DNA from: Branchiostoma floridae
Taxonomy: Eukaryota > Chordata > Leptocardii > Amphioxiformes > Branchiostomatidae
NCBI RefSeq assembly: GCF_000003815.2
Contig: NC_049993.1
Span: forward strand, 7,007,207 to 7,071,206
Direction: 5' to 3'
DNA: 64,000 nucleotides
Of this stretch, positions 1 through 9,636 are shown piece by piece (position 1 is the stretch's first letter; the number at the start of each line of letters is the position of its first letter). The translations under genes were made by a program, and so were the position numbers. The notes under the pieces are model-generated. The model ran no database searches and was not told where the DNA came from. It saw nothing but the letters and a program-made list of their open reading frames with translations.

Positions 1-62
1 AATTTTAGATTTTGCTTAAGTACAAACAAGTTTCTTTGCTATTTTCCATACTTAAATCTAAC

Positions 63-221
63 CTTGACTCTGTCAGTGAACTGTTTCCACCCGGAGTCTC
101 TAGCCTGGTTGATGTTGGGTAGATCGCCGACCTTGTTCAAGGTCCAGTCGTCTTCGAACTTTGCACGGATCTCCGTCTCAAATACATCACTCCAATCCAC
201 TGCTGCTCCACCATCTGCCAT
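63..221 (-). CDS. 3CxxC/RTP-like protein, first coding exon only (gene runs off left edge)
   Basis: This is the first coding exon (53 codons) of a gene whose second exon would lie left of base 1. The ATG is at 221 and the exon ends in AAG followed by a GTTAGA donor at 62-57, phase 0. The peptide has the family signature seen in the three complete neighbours: a WSDVFETEI start, DDWTL, then a GWKQF motif before the splice. A splice acceptor ending TTTATGCAG lies 5 bases upstream of the ATG, so a 5'UTR intron is likely. In RTP proteins this N-terminal helix precedes the zinc-binding core. The core is not visible here, so whether the gene is intact is unknown. Family assignment rests on strong similarity to the exon at 4863-5027. 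Confidence 0.75.
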
Positions 222-1502
222 GGCTACTGCATAAATTGTACATATAGGAACTATGGTTTTAAAATCATGTGCGCCTCAGTTATATTGGTCACACAATAGG
301 TCCATAATAAAACATTCCGGAGCATATTGTGTGCGTTTTTCCAGCAATCATCATAGGGTCGACCTATGTCAAAACTGACTTTGTTGTACACGTGATGCCA
401 CAACTTTGTTGCGCGACCGTCAAGAAAGTATTAAAGTAGCACAATATTTCAGCTTGAAAGTGAGTTTTACGACTTTCCTATGGTGAGAAAAACACCCATG
501 ACCGGGGATTCCCCCAGGGCCAGGTGACGTAGTGAACTATTGCACAACACTGAAATAACTTATAAAGAAGACGAAGACAGGGTAGTCTTTTCACAAGCAT
601 ACAAAAACATTTCCTTGCTAGAAATTATATACTGTACCTTACTTTCTCTTTTCTTTCATTTACAACTAACAAAATCCAAGTTGGAAAAAAACATCCATTA
701 ACCAACGGCATGTTTTTCTGTCTCGCCTTACCTGCGCGTGTATATCCCAGCCCGAAGTGGGACAGGGAATTCTCAATGTTTTGCTTGCTTATGTTTAGCA
801 CACTTATTAGAGAGGCAATTTTAAGCTATCAAAGCCAAAGGTGTAGCACACTTACTTTGACAAAATAACGCGTCGCCGAAGAGGATCTTCTTTTCTTGAG
901 AACACCGACACTGAGACAACGTTGTGTCACTTTGAGTGACAGGAAATGTGTGTTGGACCATATAGCTTGTTGTCAAGGGTAAACAACACCTTTATCTTTG
1001 ACAGGGATGTAACCAATCACCACTTGATTAATTTGAATACCAGGTTTCGCCGAAACTTTATTGTCAGCACAGCGTGATCATGGTACACACCAGTGTCCAT
1101 TAAAAAGCTCAAGGTCCGATCGATTACTGACACGAGACCGAAACCTTCGTGTCGTGTCTATTCTACAGAGGTTTCAGATGGGGGGATAGTGGCAACAACT
1201 TACGGCTCATGAAAATATTTACTTCACAAATTGCATAGTAACGTGGGACGATGTGCAGTTCAAACATGTTTTGATAAGATGCAAGTGATTGGCATAAAGA
1301 TTACTTGCCAGTATGTGCTGGGAGCATCGGGGAATCGTGAAGACAATGCATGTTCAAACTATGCATGTATAAGGTAACACTCCTTAACATGTAATTTCCT
1401 TGGACGTTTTCATCACCATCACTTTGCGGTAGATTGACAAGAATATAGAACGTTTTATAACGTATCAGTAGACCATATACAAGTATAGTGTATGGTCTAC
1501 GT
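222..1502. other. Non-coding stretch between two RTP-like genes
   Basis: No coding exon is supported here; the short reading frame around 1301-1624 is an antisense shadow of the gene at 1503. About 500-1060 resembles the 5' flanking units at 5.3-7.7 kb. It has a kappaB-like decamer at 504-513, a CTTTC-rich segment with an 'aagttgga' block near 640-690, and a segment near 930-970 resembling 7655-7700. It is therefore best read as the 5' flank and 5'UTR intron of the gene starting at 221. A TTTATT at 1057-1062 is a possible minus-strand polyA signal for the gene at 1503-2417. Confidence 0.5.
504..513. promoter_or_regulatory. NF-kappaB-type site, copy 1
   Basis: GGGGATTCCC fits the kappaB consensus GGGRNNYYCC exactly. 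It lies about 285 bases upstream of the ATG at 221. The same decamer class is at a nearly identical distance (about 295 bases) upstream of the ATG at 5027, and is repeated at 6300 and 7356. Function is inferred from conservation among duplicates. Confidence 0.5.
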
Positions 1503-2417
1503 CTAGTCAGACTCTGTCCAATAGTCGTCATACCACTCCTCCTCATGGTCTGAATACTCCTCCTCTGAATACTCCTCCTCCTCTTGATTCTTCCGAGGAC
1601 AAAAGCCCAACTGGCAGGCTTCACAAAGATCTTCCCTATGATTGCTAGTCATATTTGCTGATCTGCGACTCTGGTTCGGTCTTCCCCCATAACTCATGGT
1701 GTAGAACTTCTCGTCGAGCTTCTGTTGGAGATTCTCCATCACTTTAACCCTCTGATCGTTGTACCACTTTGAGGGCTCAAAGATCGTTGAATTGCAAGCT
1801 TGGCACGCCTGTCCAGGTAGAAACATTTTCACTTGCCCTTTCTTCCTCGGCCCTCGCGTTAAGCGGTAGTGGAAGATGACTTGCCCCTTTACGGAGGTCC
1901 ATTTGTGCTTGCACCGACGGCATCTAAACATGACCTGCGGAAACAACGAATGAAAGTATCCCCTCGCGTGACAATGGGCAATCGTGAAGTGTGAAATAAT
2001 GAAAATGTTATCTTTACACCTAAGAAACAAACAGACGTACTAACAGCTAACAGTTATGGAGGCAGCCTAAGGCCAGGGTACGGGTGTTGTGTGTGTGTGT
2101 GTGTGTTGAGTGGGGGGGGGGGGGGGGGGGATGGGAAATGGGGATGGGGGGATGGGTACCCGCATGCAACATTTCGCAACCATGTTCCATCCTAAAACGT
2201 ATTTCAAGATAGTCTTCCTCAGTGAAGCTGCGCTGACTTCGTCCTGCAAGGCTTAGCTCACCTTGGCTGTATCTTTGAACTGTTTCCATCCGTATTGACT
2301 GATTTCACTGATGTCGGGCAGGGATGGAACCTTGGTCAAGGTCCACCTGTCCGGAAACTCCTCACAGATCTCCGCAAATATCCCACTCCATTCTCTCGGT
2401 GCCCCGCCCGATGCCAT
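1503..2417 (-). CDS. 3CxxC zinc-finger / RTP-like protein, acidic tail (195 aa)
   Basis: There are two coding exons: 2262-2417 (ATG at 2417, 52 codons, ending AAG before a GTGAGC donor) and 1503-1934 (acceptor CCGCAG, stop at 1503). The junction is phase 0, giving about 195 aa. Exon 2 opens with FRCRRC, the first CxxC of the zinc ribbon. It continues with [16 protein letters not shown], then GQACQAC, and ends the core with DLCEACQLGFC, so all cysteine pairs expected of a zf-3CxxC domain are present. The tail is Glu/Asp/Tyr-rich (EEEYSEEEYSDHEEEW). In vertebrates RTP proteins help chemoreceptors and other GPCRs reach the plasma membrane and usually carry a C-terminal membrane anchor; none is seen here. 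The first exon has no matching kappaB unit upstream, unlike its neighbours. The exact role in this organism is unknown. Confidence 0.85.
2087..2130. repeat. (GT)n followed by a run of about 19 G
   Basis: A GT/TG dinucleotide tract at about 2087-2106 is followed by an uninterrupted G homopolymer at 2112-2130, inside the intron of the RTP-like gene. Homopolymer length is likely to be uncertain in the assembly. A long G run could form a quadruplex. Confidence 0.85.
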
Positions 2418-3750
2418 GGCTACTACTTCTACTACTACAATGGGAAATATTCATCTCAAGGTCAACTTCAGGCACAAAAAGATACGCCCCCTTCAAATTC
2501 CCATCCCAGGTCGTAATGCGGTATTGTGACGAAACAAAAGAACGGGTCACAAAAGAGCGTCAAGTTCGAGAACGTGTTCTTGTGAGGATTGCGTCACAAT
2601 GCGACAAGGTAGTTTGGGTTGCTCGTATCCGTTTGACAGCAATGTTACATTTCACGAAGAGCATAAGACTGAGACCTGTGAGGGTCACTTCCTTTTGTTT
2701 CCCTTAGAAAGTGCCTGTTCTATGTCGATATCGAGTTTTCCACGAGGTTGTCACAATGTGATATTTTAGCAATATCATAACGGCGCGGGCATAATCGTGC
2801 GATTTTTATCCTGTAGAATTTTCAGGCTGCGACAGAACCAACAGCCAACTGAAAATTTTGCAGGACAAATGCATGCTTTTTAAAAGAATGCCCTCGGTTT
2901 GAAGCTTGACAGGACCTATCAATCACCACCCAAACGTACGTGAGAGCGTTTAAGGAATGTTCTGCATTAATCAATTGCCAAATGCAAATGATGTCTTTCA
3001 ATACAACCCTTCTAACTGATTATCAGTAAGCTGTTCCTCCTTTCATCAGCGCGAGCGAAACTAGACCATCCTTGATCTTATAGAAGACATTAACAAAAGT
3101 AGAAACAATAGCCACAGACCAGTCATGGAACAGTACCAATAGACTCCCTTGCAGTCTTCGGAAAGGGGCTGTTGGTCGGAGTTGGATAGCGAGTTTCTGC
3201 CCCCCCCCCCCCAAAAAAAAAAAACAGCCCTGTTCCGAAGACTGCAAGGGATTCTACAATTCCAACACGATCAGACTTGTCACTTGTCAGTCCAATATTT
3301 TATTGACTTTTCATTGGGTATTGGGGTAGATCATACAATATAAGATCTAAGAACAATATCCTGAATATCATTATGCTCTGCTAGATAACAATCTTGAGAA
3401 GACAAATACGAAATTAATTCACACACTCACTTCAATTCAGTCAAAAACGATTCACTTGGAAATGTAACGGTGTGATATTATTGTGTCTAAGACATTGGCA
3501 GCACCTAACTTTTCCGTCAAAAGTTCTAACCCCAACTACGTGTAAATACAAATACATTTGATAAGATGCATTCGAAGGGATAGACAGAAAATGCATTGTA
3601 TCCACATGAAGTCATTAAAAGGTGAAACAGACAACTTTGCACAGGTCACACCAAGGAGGTTATGTGATATAACCTCCTTGGTCACACTAACTAAGCACAA
3701 AATTGGTTGTACTGTAGCTTCACACGAATATATAACCCTTTACAATTTTG
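2418..3750. other. Intergenic, no gene seen
   Basis: Upstream of the gene starting at 2417 and downstream of the stop at 3751. There is no credible coding exon and no kappaB-like decamer. It contains the inverted-repeat element at 3146-3250. A TTTATT at 3299-3304 could serve as the minus-strand polyadenylation signal of the gene at 3751-5027. Confidence 0.5.
3146..3250. repeat. Short inverted-repeat (foldback) element
   Basis: About 28 bases at 3146-3173 (CCCTTGCAGTCTTCGGA...) recur in inverted orientation at about 3224-3250. They enclose a C-run and an A-run. The layout is that of a small foldback or MITE-like element about 105 bp long. Confidence 0.6.
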
Positions 3751-5027
3751 CTAGTCGTAATCATCTCGATCCTCATAGAGATCATCATCATATTGATCCT
3801 CATAGGGATCATACTGATCCTCATAGAGATCCCTGTAGTCTGCCTCACTATAACGGTCATCATCATCATATGATTCCTCATGGTCATCCCAATAATCATC
3901 ATGACAATCAGGCTCTTCATCATAATCGTCATCATTTGTATCCTCGTCATAGCCGAGATCATTTAACTCTACTGAACCGGCCTGACTACAAATGCCCTCC
4001 TGACATGCTTCACAAAGGTCGGCCTCATGTTTGCTTGTCATGTTTGCCGATCTCTGACCCGAGTTCAAACCTCTAGGGCCACCACTCGTGGTGTAGAACT
4101 TCTTTTCGATCTTCTCTTGGAGATTCTGCATCACCTTGACCTTCTCTTCTCTGTACCACCCCGGAGACTCAAAATCATCCTTGCAAGAATGGCACTTCTG
4201 TCTAAGAAGCCACATTTTTATTTCACCTGTCTCCTTGAGGCGGTAGTGGAAGCTGACGAGACCCCTGACGGACGTCCAGACGTGGTCACACCTTCCGCAC
4301 TCAAACCGAACCTGTTGACATGGCAGCAAAATAAAAAGCATACTGTGATTGAGCCATACTGCTATGTATTGTTGTTCCTCGTTTCTTTCAATGACAAATC
4401 TCTTTCATTTAACTATACAAACTGTGATATGATTATTGAGAAACTTTACCTTTGATCCGTTTATGAATGTTAGACATTCAGATAAACAATATTCAAATAA
4501 TATTCGATATCACAGTAGTTCGATCTTTTCTTTGTTTTCAAGGCTACTATCTTCAACTTCCTGAAGTTTCTGTATCCTATATACCGACTGTCGGTATATA
4601 GGGTACAGAAGCTTCTCGGACTGTAAAGTTTGGTCCACTCACACCGGGATGAACCCTACTCGTTTCGATAAGTGTGTCGGGTTCTTTAACGTGCTAAAGG
4701 TGCTAAACATGGGACCATATAACGTCTTATCTGAGGGACGTCCATTCACTTTATTCACCTAAGTGCATGACAAGATTTCAACAAGGAACCTCTGGGTTTT
4801 GGGCCTCACGGCTCTACTGACAACTTTTTTTTTTTACATGTCTTTTCATACATAAATCTGACCTTAGCTTTGTCTTTGAATTGTTTCCACCCACGGTCCT
4901 TGGCTTGATTGATCTTGGGTAATTTATCAACCTGGGTCAAGGTCCAGTCGTCTTTAGCTTTGAACACTTCACGGATCTCTGTCTCAAAAACATCCCTCCA
5001 TCCTGCTGGGGCCCCGTCACTTGCCAT
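3751..5027 (-). CDS. 3CxxC zinc-finger / RTP-like protein, long Asp/Tyr-rich tail (241 aa)
   Basis: The exons are 4863-5027 (ATG at 5027, 55 codons, AAG then a GTCAGA donor) and 3751-4311 (acceptor CAACAG, stop at 3751-3753). The junction is phase 0 and the product is about 241 aa. Exon 2 begins [17 protein letters not shown], the first CxxC pair plus the W-x-S block. It carries a QKCHSC pair and a final [11 protein letters not shown] motif, so the zf-3CxxC core is complete. The C-terminal ~70 residues are almost entirely Asp, Glu and Tyr, with repeated YEDQYD units. That suggests a disordered acidic segment and no membrane anchor. The ATG choice is fixed by a splice acceptor (TTTCTTAG) 5 bases upstream and by alignment to three paralogues. 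Family knowledge suggests a chaperone or trafficking role for membrane receptors. The tail function is unknown. Confidence 0.87.
4563..4615. repeat. Near-perfect 53-bp hairpin in an RTP-like gene intron
   Basis: About 25 bases (GAAGTTTCTGTATCC...) are followed after a tiny loop by their inverse (...GGGTACAGAAGCTTC), with two mismatches. The element lies between the two coding exons (intron 4312-4862). It could be a foldback element or simply form secondary structure. Confidence 0.6.
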
Positions 5028-5318
5028 AGCTCCTAAGAAACCTGGAGATAAAATTATTGTTACAAAAGTATGACAGCATGGGCCTTGCATTTATATTGGC
5101 CGTACAATAGGTCCATAAAACCACAGGGACATCATACATACATGTAATTAAGTTGTCACTAAGCGTTGTGCGGGGGGAAATGTTCGACGTTTGCCAAGAC
5201 TAGACTCAGCAATCACCGTATGGTTAACCTACGTTACACAAATACTCCACTGCCGTACACTGTTTACGACTGTCGCCATGAGTTCCCTATGAGGTCACAC
5301 ACAAAAAACCCCACGACC

Positions 5319-5328
5319 GGGGATTCCC
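5319..5328. promoter_or_regulatory. NF-kappaB-type site, copy 2
   Basis: GGGGATTCCC, an exact kappaB consensus, is followed by CATATGACGCAATGATC, which contains a TGACGCAAT bZIP (ATF/C/EBP-like) half-site. It lies about 295 bases upstream of the ATG at 5027. Confidence 0.5.
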
Positions 5329-6135
5329 CATATGACGCAATGATCATTGCGTAAGCCGAAAAATAAGAAACGACGACAGTGCACGTGCCGTCTTTATAGA
5401 AACATTAAGAGCGTTTTACCCACAGGTGTATGTAGAGTTCATACTTTACCTTTCCTTTCATTGATAACAACAACTAGACTAGACTAGCCCAACTGAGTCA
5501 GAAAAACAGCCTGCAACTTCCAAGTTGGAGACAAGCATAATCAAACACTCGTGGCCATTTACCGATTGATTTGTTCCTCTAGCCAGCCTTATTAGGTAAA
5601 TCGAGGACTTTACGACCGTCGGACACGTTTACAGCGAAACTGTCCAACGTAACACCATTATGTTTGCCAGATAGCTGGATTGGAAAGTTCATAGCTGTTA
5701 CTAAGGACATGTTTTCCGGGAGGCCCCAGATGGGGAGGCCCTGATGGCTCACTCACTGTTACCACACTCGTGGTGCCGTCATGATAGCAGAAAACCTTCA
5801 GAATATATAAAAATTATACTAAGTCCTAACAAACAAAAGTCTTACGTTTGAAAGATAACCGCACTGAAGACCTCTTTCTTTCTCCAACACGTAGCGACTA
5901 AAGTGGGCTTTAGACTGGTGTCGGTTAAATAGGCGCGTGTTGGTCAGCCGTTGCTATCACAGTCACGTCGACTGGCGAAACACAAAGGTGCGTTGAAGTG
6001 TATATCAGTAAACTGTAACCTGAGCCTGAACGGCTGACGTCATACATTTGACAACGGTAATGTTCTTGTGATTACGAAAGACCGACCTACATGTATTCCT
6101 ACTTCACCTTCTAAAGTTGATCGATCTAAATATGT

Positions 6136-6235
6136 NNNNNNNNNNNNNNNNNNNNNNNNNNNNNNNNNNNNNNNNNNNNNNNNNNNNNNNNNNNNNNNNN
6201 NNNNNNNNNNNNNNNNNNNNNNNNNNNNNNNNNNN
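6136..6235. other. Assembly gap (100 N)
   Basis: Exactly 100 N, the usual placeholder for a gap of unknown length. It sits at the junction between two tandem flanking units, as expected where an assembler fails on near-identical repeats. The copy number of units, and possibly a gene, may be under-represented. Confidence 0.99.
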
Positions 6236-6299
6236 TGCAAGAAACTTCCCTACGACTCGACCGTCGCAAGAAAAACAAGTTATCAATATACCAATGGAT

Positions 6300-6309
6300 G
6301 GGGAATCCC
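6300..6309. promoter_or_regulatory. NF-kappaB-type site, copy 3
   Basis: GGGGAATCCC fits GGGRNNYYCC and is followed by CCCATATGACGTTATGATC, which again has a TGACG-type half-site. No coding exon is visible downstream on the minus strand before the assembly gap. Confidence 0.45.
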
Positions 6310-7355
6310 CCCATATGACGTTATGATCTATAAGTAACGTAGATGACGGCAAGGGACTTTTCAGTTGAAGCAGAAAGATCCAGAAAGAGCGCGGTGGACA
6401 GCCACTCCACTCTAGCAGTATGGCAAGTCTACTGGTTAGGTGTCCTTTCCTGACGGGCCTTCCTCGCCTTTCTCTTCGCCTCGACAGCAACTATCCTCTC
6501 AATCTCGAAGGTGGAAACAGTGATGCTGGTCAGCTGCCGCCAGGCATTGCGATTATGACATAGATTTTTAGGGTTTGGCGGGCAGTAAAAGAGTACCATG
6601 CATGTGATACAAGGTACCATACCTTTATTTGTCTTGTCTAGAGCAACAGCAACTAGACTGAGACCTTCTGACGGAGACCCAAAATGAAAAAAAAGTCCAA
6701 CGTCCAAGTTGGAAACAAACATCTTCAACGTTTACCAAACGGTATGTTCTTCCAGCTATCATTGCCCAGAATTATTTATAGCGAAAAGCTTAATTTAAAA
6801 ACTGTCCAACGTACCAACTTCACCTTGTCAGGTACCGAAACAAAAAATGTCCTTCCTTCTGTGGTGTGCTGCCACTTCAAATTATATCACTTCCTAACAA
6901 ACAAACGTTAAAGTCTTACGTTAGCCAGATAACCGCAATGAAGACCTCCTCTCGCCAATGTGTAGGGACGCTTTAGACTGCTGTCGATTAAATAGGCGCG
7001 TGTTTGTTAACCGTTGCTGCCACAGTCACGTGGACTGGCGAAATACAAAGATGTTTTATGTGTATGTCAGTAAACAGTAACCGGTACCTCAACTGGTGAT
7101 GTCATTGTTTTGACGCCGGACAGGTGTTACCAGAACACCGGCAATGTCCTTGCGATTACGAAGAACCAACTTCTGTACACCTACTTCACCTTGTAATATT
7201 CATGGTCCTTAATCGGTACAAATATGTTTCTCTTCGGAACTTGCAATATTATACAGGGCCGGACTAGTTGTAATGACTGCTAGACACAGTTTTGGTCTTT
7301 CCCATGTCTCCAAGGAGGCAAGGAAAACATTTAAGTAATCGATATACCCACGGCT

Positions 7356-7365
7356 GGGGAATCCC
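7356..7365. promoter_or_regulatory. NF-kappaB-type site, copy 4
   Basis: GGGGAATCCC is followed by CCCATATGATGTAATGATC, almost identical to copy 3. It has no associated coding exon in the next kilobase on the minus strand, so it is an orphan unit. Confidence 0.45.
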
Positions 7366-8888
7366 CCCATATGATGTAATGATCTATAATGAGCGTAGAT
7401 GACGACAAGGGACTTTCAGAAGAAGTAAGAGTGTGTTGCCATGTGAGCAGCTGTATCGGTACTTTACCTTTACTTGTCTTGCCTTGATCAACAACAACTA
7501 GACTGATACCCCAAAGTGAGAAAAAAACAACGTACAAAGGCCAAGGCAAAAATGCAATTAAAGCGAAAGGCTAATTGTTTAACGTACCAACCTCACCTTT
7601 GCCAGGTACCAAAACACTTCCTTCTGTGTTGTGCTGCCACTTAAAAATAACTGCGTCACGTTGAGTGGAACAGGAACTGCACGCTGGACTATGTAACGTT
7701 ACATCATATTACATACAACATCGATAAACATACGTGTAGCCAATCGTCACCTGAAATGTGTATGTGATCGTGGGTCACAGTACAGTAATGTGCACTAAAT
7801 CTAAAAGTGTGATGATTACAATTAAAAACTTACGTCTCTATTAAAACATGTGTGATATAAACTGTTCGGAAACTACCAAGGGCAAGAGTATGCACACCTG
7901 TGTAAAGGTATTGACAGTTTCTACTTTGAATAAGGAATGTTCAAGTGACAATGTGAACCCTATGTGTGTTCTAAGAGTTCCCTAGAAAAACAGTGCTTAC
8001 AAACTATAGATGCCATGGCAAACGGAAACTGTAAATGAATAGATGGACAGATGGACAGATAAATAAACGACTGACCTTTTATTTGTTTCCTTGTTGCAAA
8101 TGAAACATATCAAGACTTTTAACACAGCCAGGATGTCAGTACTTAGTGAGAATATTTTTACGCATTCTTGGCTACGAACAATACAGAAAGGTTCAGCGTC
8201 TAGCATCACTTCAAGCATGCTGGTAGAAACAGTGATACGCCAACAATTATAAAGTCTCAGCTATTAGCCCAGAACATAAAAATCACCATCATCATATTTA
8301 TAATAGGGACAGATTTACAATGCTGATGTTATGCAATAAGGCAATGGCTGTTAGTTCTTGGTTGGAAGTGACTCCTGCAACAGAGAAACCCTATCTCAAA
8401 GTAAACGATATAAAGATAGTCCTCTCGGAAATTCAAGTCAACACTTCCGAGTTGTAACGTTATACTAATCTGAGGCATGTCTGTATTCTCCGCTCAACTA
8501 GTCCACGGTTCCACTAGATGATTTGCCTAATATATTATCTAAACTCGCTTCATTCACAAGCCAAAACTCATGTCAACCCACCCATTATGTTTTCAGTTAT
8601 CAAACTCACAAACAAAAGCACATCAGTTCGGAAGAAAACTGCTATATGGCTCAAACCTACATCTCTCTATGAACCCCAAAGTTGCTCTCTGAGATGACAC
8701 CAAACGTCAAGGCATCAGTTGTAGTTCTACCATAGGCTCTACTGACCCCAAATCCGGTGGACTCGCAAACATAACCTACTGGTGGAGGTTATACTAGCCG
8801 TTGCTGTAGGAACTGTCGTATGATGATATAATTGTTAGGGACATAATGCCATCGTTTGTGGAAAGGTGTTTATAGTCCCTATTCTATT

Positions 8889-9636
8889 CTATTCATTAGA
8901 ATGTCCACACGTGCCCATCTGACATGCTTGGCAATATTGACTCTCGTGTCGGCTGCTCATATGTGCCCCTCTTCGCCCCTTGTTCAGCTTCACTGGGGGC
9001 CCATCATAGAACTCCTCCTCAATCTTGCTTCGGAGATTCTGCATTACCTTGACCATTTCTTCTTCGTACCACTCTGGGGGCTCAAAACCATCTGCACAAT
9101 ACTGGCACATCTGTCCCGGTAGGAACATTTTCACTTGACCTTTCGTCATCCACCTCCATCGCTTTAAGCGGTAGTGGAAGATGACCTGTCCCTTCACGGA
9201 GGTCCAGTCGTTGTCACAATCACTGCACTCGAACTTCACCTGTGTCAACACAACAACAGATATCTTATTTGGTAGGATATTATCGGGTGGACAAAAATAA
9301 AATCATATTCACTATGTTAAATATTCCAGTTATTCCTCGTTTGTTTCCTTTTAGATGTACCGGCATGTTGATAGAAGAAACTGTCTTTATCACTAGGCCG
9401 CAAATACTTTAATATACATTCAAATTACTTTTCTCCTTAACATCCTTGTATGTTACAGTCTCTTCCACCTTTTACTTTAATCTGACCTTGGCTTTGTCGA
9501 TGAACAGCTGCCATCCCTTTCTTCTGGCGTCATTGATGTGGGGTAAGTCTTCAACCTCAGTCAAGGTCCATCTGTCACTGAACTCTTCACAGATTTCGGT
9601 TTTAAAGACGTCAAGCCATTCTTCTGGTGCTGCCAT
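8889..9636 (-). CDS. 3CxxC zinc-finger / RTP-like protein, short form (166 aa)
   Basis: The exons are 9487-9636 (ATG at 9636, 50 codons, AAG before a GTCAGA donor) and 8889-9239 (acceptor TTGACACAG, stop at 8889). The phase-0 junction gives about 166 aa. Exon 2 begins [17 protein letters not shown]. It has the QMCQYC pair and the closing [11 protein letters not shown] motif, so the zinc-binding core is complete. Unlike the paralogues at 1503 and 3751, the protein ends ten or so residues after the core (...CGHSNE) and has no acidic tail. The start is supported by an acceptor just upstream (TTTCCTACAG) and by the paralogues. It is the farthest member of the cluster and lies nearest the myosin gene, which is on the other strand. 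Confidence 0.85.

Larger units (their letters stand above)
5300..7690 (-). repeat. Three tandem copies of an about 1-kb 5' flanking unit
   Basis: Three copies start with kappaB-like decamers at 5319, 6300 and 7356, spaced about 0.98 and 1.06 kb. Each has the decamer, CATATGA and an AATGATC block. About 150-300 bases on comes TTACCTTT followed by 'caactagactga', which on the minus strand reads as an exon end with an AAAG|GTAA donor. Copies 1 and 2 also share 'aacaaac...cttacgtt', 'aaataggcgcgtgtt' and 'cactggcgaaa-cacaaag'-type blocks at 5825-6130 and 6890-7220. Part of the unit recurs at 10370-10650 upstream of the gene at 9636. They look like duplicated promoter / first non-coding exon blocks of RTP-like genes. 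Confidence 0.6.
5028..8888. other. Repeated 5' flanking units, no coding exon seen
   Basis: This 3.9-kb stretch contains no coding exon that I can assign. It begins as the 5' flank of the gene starting at 5027 and holds the repeated regulatory-type units described at 5300-7690, including a 100-N gap. From about 7700 to 8888 I see only AT-rich unassigned DNA and the 3' side of the gene ending at 8889. A lost or unassembled RTP-like gene could be hidden in the gap. Confidence 0.5.

Noticed and set aside
3558-4076. His-rich plus-strand reading frame
   Set aside because: It is the antisense of the Asp/Tyr-rich tail of the RTP-like gene at 3751-5027; its His richness mirrors the GAT/GAC codons on the other strand.
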